Positions 47,402-49,512 of a DNA stretch of 49,512 nucleotides are shown in pieces. Positions within the stretch are counted from its first letter, which is position 1. Every line of letters starts with the position of its first letter. The notes below the pieces were generated by a model, which had not been told where the DNA came from, searched no databases, and was given only the letters and a program-made list of their open reading frames with translations. The translations under genes were made by a program, and so were the position numbers. The DNA lies in contig JAENWR010000014.1 of assembly GCA_016649895.1 (NCBI GenBank), positions 1-49,512 of the forward strand, read 5' to 3'. Source of the DNA: Acidimicrobiia bacterium (GTDB lineage: Bacteria > Actinomycetota > Acidimicrobiia > Acidimicrobiales > SKKL01).

Positions 47402-49512
47402 GCGCTGACCGTCACCTGCCCGTCCCAGTGGGAGTGCTCGAGGACGATGGCGCCGAGGTCGGCATCGCGGATGACCTCGGTGATGGCCAATTCCGGCACG
47501 GTCGAGTGGGTGCCCCACAGGCGTTCGCTGGTGGCGATGAAGTCGAGGTCGAGGTCGACGAGCAGGCCGAACAGCTTGGCGTGGTTGTCCTCGGAGACCT
47601 TGGCGAAGGCGTCGTCGAGGAGCAGGAACCGGGGTGCGGATGGCGTGCGTTCGGCCAGGGCGTCGCACGAGGCGGCCACCGCGGCGAACAGGGGGAGGTA
47701 GGAGACCATCTTCTTCTCGCCCTCGGAGAGGGCAGTGCGACGGGTGAGCTTCTCGTCGTTGCGGCCCGGACGGCGCAGCACGAGCGACATCTCGTGCCAC
47801 ATGCGGTAGTCGAGGACACCGGCGATGAGCTCGCGGTAGGGCTGCTCGGGGTCGTCGAGGCGGGCGGTGGCGATGCGCTCGGACAGGGCGGCGATGAGCG
47901 TGGCGTCCTCGTCGGGGGTGCGCAGGTCGGGCGCCTTGGCGAGCAGGTCGATGGTGCCGGCGAGGTGGGGGTCGAGGTCGTCGCGCCGACGCCACCTGAG
48001 CGACACGCCGATGCCGTGGGAGGTGGTGATGGTGGTGAGACGCCGGTTCATGCGGGCGATGAGCTCGGTGGCGGCGTGGAGCTTCTCGGCCACCTCGCGC
48101 GCCACCAGTCCCTGGAGCAGGTTGCGGAGCGCCTGGTCCTGCTTGGCCGACAGCAGACTGGTCATCTGCCGGAGCCGGGCGTCGACCTGCTCGGTGGCTT
48201 GGGGGAGCGGGCTGCGTCCGCTGGGGCCGGTGACCTCGATGCGCAGCGGGACCTCGGCGTCGGGCTGTTGGTCCTCGACGTCCCAGCCGGCGCCGAGGGT
48301 GTCGCGTCGGCGGCGGAGCGACTGGCGGACGCCGTCGGCGGTGGTGCCGGGTGGCGTTGGAGCGGGCACCGCGTCGAGGAGGGCGCGGGCCAGGTGGCGC
48401 AGTCCGTCGGCACTCTGTTCGACGGCGGGAAGCGGAGGTGGTGCGTCGGCGTGCTCGGCGGTGTAGTGGGAGGCGACGAGCAGCCCCGGCACCTCGACGA
48501 CCGCGTGCAGGTGGGGCAGGGCGGCGATGCACTGTGCGTCGGCCGTCTCGCGTGCGGCAACGGCCGCGGCGTGCTGCTCGGACGCACGGGCATGGGCCTC
48601 GCGCGCGTCGCCCACGCCATCGTGGGCGAGCGCCAGGCGGCGGCGGGCATCGGCCAGATCGACCCGGCTCGTCTCGATGTCGGCGACGATCTGGTCGTAG
48701 TCGGCGCCGAGGCTGTCCTCGAGGGTGGCGAGGCGGCTCTGGAGCTGGCGGTGCTCGTCGCGCACCGATGCCAGGTGCGTCTCGCTCGTCTCGAGGTCGT
48801 GGCGGGCGCGCTGCACGTCGTGGCCTCGGTCGATCCACCGGCCGACCGCCTTGGTGAGGCTGGTGGCGGCTCGGCTGGCGGCGTCGGCCAGGTTGGGCAG
48901 CCGGTCGAGGGTGCGGCGGATGTCGTCGAGGGCATCGGCGTCGACGGGCAGGCCGACGGTGGCTGCGATGCGCTGGAGCTCGTCGGAGGCGTCGGCGTGG
49001 GCCTGCTCGGCGGTGAGGCGGGCGCGCTGGCGCTCGTCGTGGCGCACGCGGGCAGCCCCGAGTGCCTCCTCGGCCAGTTCGCTGCGACCGACGGCCGCGA
49101 CGATGTCGCGGATCGGCGGCAGATCGGTGCGGAGTGTCGTGGCATCGCTGACGTGCCCGGCCGCCCCGGTGCGGCGCTGCCCGATCACGTCGAGCTGGGA
49201 CTGGGCCAGCGCGAGCTCGTCGTCGGCCTCGGCGCGTTGGCGCTCGAGCACGGCCTGGCGGGCCGAGAGGCCGATGTGCTCGGCCGCTGCCTTGTGGTGG
49301 TGGCCTCGCAGCGCGCCGATGCGGAACTCGCCGCTGGTGGTGACGACGGTGGCGCCCAGCCCGTCGAGCTGCCTGGCGTCGACCGAGATGGTGGCGAGCA
49401 CCTGCTGGAGGGCCTTGGTGATCTCGCCGGCCAACCCGTCGACGTCGGTGACGGTGAGCAGGTCGGTGAGCGGGGCGGCGGCGGCCGGTCCGGACACGGC
49501 GAGCAGCTGGCC
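47398..49512 (-). CDS. jetC: Wadjet type II JetC, TIGR02680 SMC-like ATPase (N-terminus outside window)
   Basis: 705 codons are visible; the gene starts beyond the right edge, and full TIGR02680 proteins have about 1300 residues, so the Walker A half and the first coiled-coil arm are missing from view. Seen here are the returning coiled coil with many heptads and the head: LSEGEKKMVSYLPLFAAVA (SMC-like signature), FLLLDDAFAKVSEDNHAKL (Walker B and D-loop) and DFIATSERLWGTHSTVP. The usual Walker B glutamate is Asp (LLLDDAF). The motor extrudes DNA loops and measures circular plasmids. Its stop overlaps the jetA start, so the SMC gene comes first in this operon. Confidence 0.88.
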   Translation of the reverse strand, partial: GQLLAVSGPAAAAPLTDLLTVTDVDGLAGEITKALQQVLATISVDARQLDGLGATVVTTSGEFRIGALRGHHHKAAAEHIGLSARQAVLERQRAEADDELALAQSQLDVIGQRRTGAAGHVSDATTLRTDLPPIRDIVAAVGRSELAEEALGAARVRHDERQRARLTAEQAHADASDELQRIAATVGLPVDADALDDIRRTLDRLPNLADAASRAATSLTKAVGRWIDRGHDVQRARHDLETSETHLASVRDEHRQLQSRLATLEDSLGADYDQIVADIETSRVDLADARRRLALAHDGVGDAREAHARASEQHAAAVAARETADAQCIAALPHLHAVVEVPGLLVASHYTAEHADAPPPLPAVEQSADGLRHLARALLDAVPAPTPPGTTADGVRQSLRRRRDTLGAGWDVEDQQPDAEVPLRIEVTGPSGRSPLPQATEQVDARLRQMTSLLSAKQDQALRNLLQGLVAREVAEKLHAATELIARMNRRLTTITTSHGIGVSLRWRRRDDLDPHLAGTIDLLAKAPDLRTPDEDATLIAALSERIATARLDDPEQPYRELIAGVLDYRMWHEMSLVLRRPGRNDEKLTRRTALSEGEKKMVSYLPLFAAVAASCDALAERTPSAPRFLLLDDAFAKVSEDNHAKLFGLLVDLDLDFIATSERLWGTHSTVPELAITEVIRDADLGAIVLEHSHWDGQVTVSA

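Noticed and set aside
1-49512. tRNA, rRNA, riboswitch or prophage
   Set aside because: I saw no cloverleaf with CCA end, no rRNA-like conserved blocks, no phage structural or integrase gene, and no known riboswitch consensus; a covariance search would be decisive.

Overview
The window is about 49.5 kb of dense, very GC-rich DNA with strong G/C preference at third codon positions, many GTG starts and 4-bp ATGA/GTGA gene overlaps. An acyl-CoA dehydrogenase, a TIGR03086 protein, a deazaflavin-type nitroreductase, a 13E12/DUF222 HNH protein and many TetR/PadR/MarR/AraC-type regulators all point to an actinobacterium. An Acidimicrobiia-like lineage is my inference, not proven here. No rRNA, tRNA, CRISPR array, prophage or intact insertion sequence was seen.

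Layout. 1-3145: partial acyl-CoA dehydrogenase, DUF998 membrane protein, ParB-like protein, histidine phosphatase, HNH protein. 3159-10452: signalling block with a broken GAF/PP2C (RsbU-like) phosphatase, a PadR regulator, a spermidine synthase-like protein, and a minus-strand operon of PAS-PAS histidine kinase, receiver-HATPase fusion and PAS-GGDEF cyclase. 10499-13070: TIGR03086 protein, AraC regulator, GH43-like lipoprotein. 13145-18291: plus-strand operon of ECF sigma factor, probable anti-sigma factor, CNNM/CorC-like protein, CaCA exchanger and GAF-GGDEF protein. 18299-20302: divergent DNA alkylation repair pair (Ada/AlkA-type glycosylase and Ogt). 20286-22977: nitroreductase, substrate-binding protein and TetR regulator with clear operators. 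23212-30842: an ATPase with duplicated C-terminal modules and a 2006-residue alpha-2-macroglobulin-like protein. 30910-36899: a coiled-coil repeat protein, a VOC / hydrolase / saccharopine-dehydrogenase-like operon, a serine hydrolase, an orphan PIN toxin, a patch of gene fragments and a NERD protein. 36918-42627: phosphotransferase, His-rich membrane protein, VOC, YceI and MarR genes, flavodoxin-like reductase, DUF222-HNH protein. 42727-49512: an SDR fragment, a paralogue of the coiled-coil repeat protein, and a four-gene Wadjet type II (JetABCD) operon whose SMC-like subunit runs off the right edge.

Most notable points: (i) the type II Wadjet anti-plasmid operon, read in the order C-A-B-D, with a Walker B variant; (ii) two paralogous genes 12 kb apart that encode 33-bp (11-residue) coiled-coil repeats and share a conserved 5' leader hairpin, one of them next to the Wadjet operon; (iii) seven reading-frame breaks that are all repaired by adding one G/C, usually in a homopolymer, which points to systematic base loss in the assembly rather than gene decay; (iv) several well-formed operators, especially a 16-bp inverted repeat placed over a TTGACA-17-CATACT promoter. 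No gene-free stretch exceeds about 300 bases except the fragment patch at 35668-36371.
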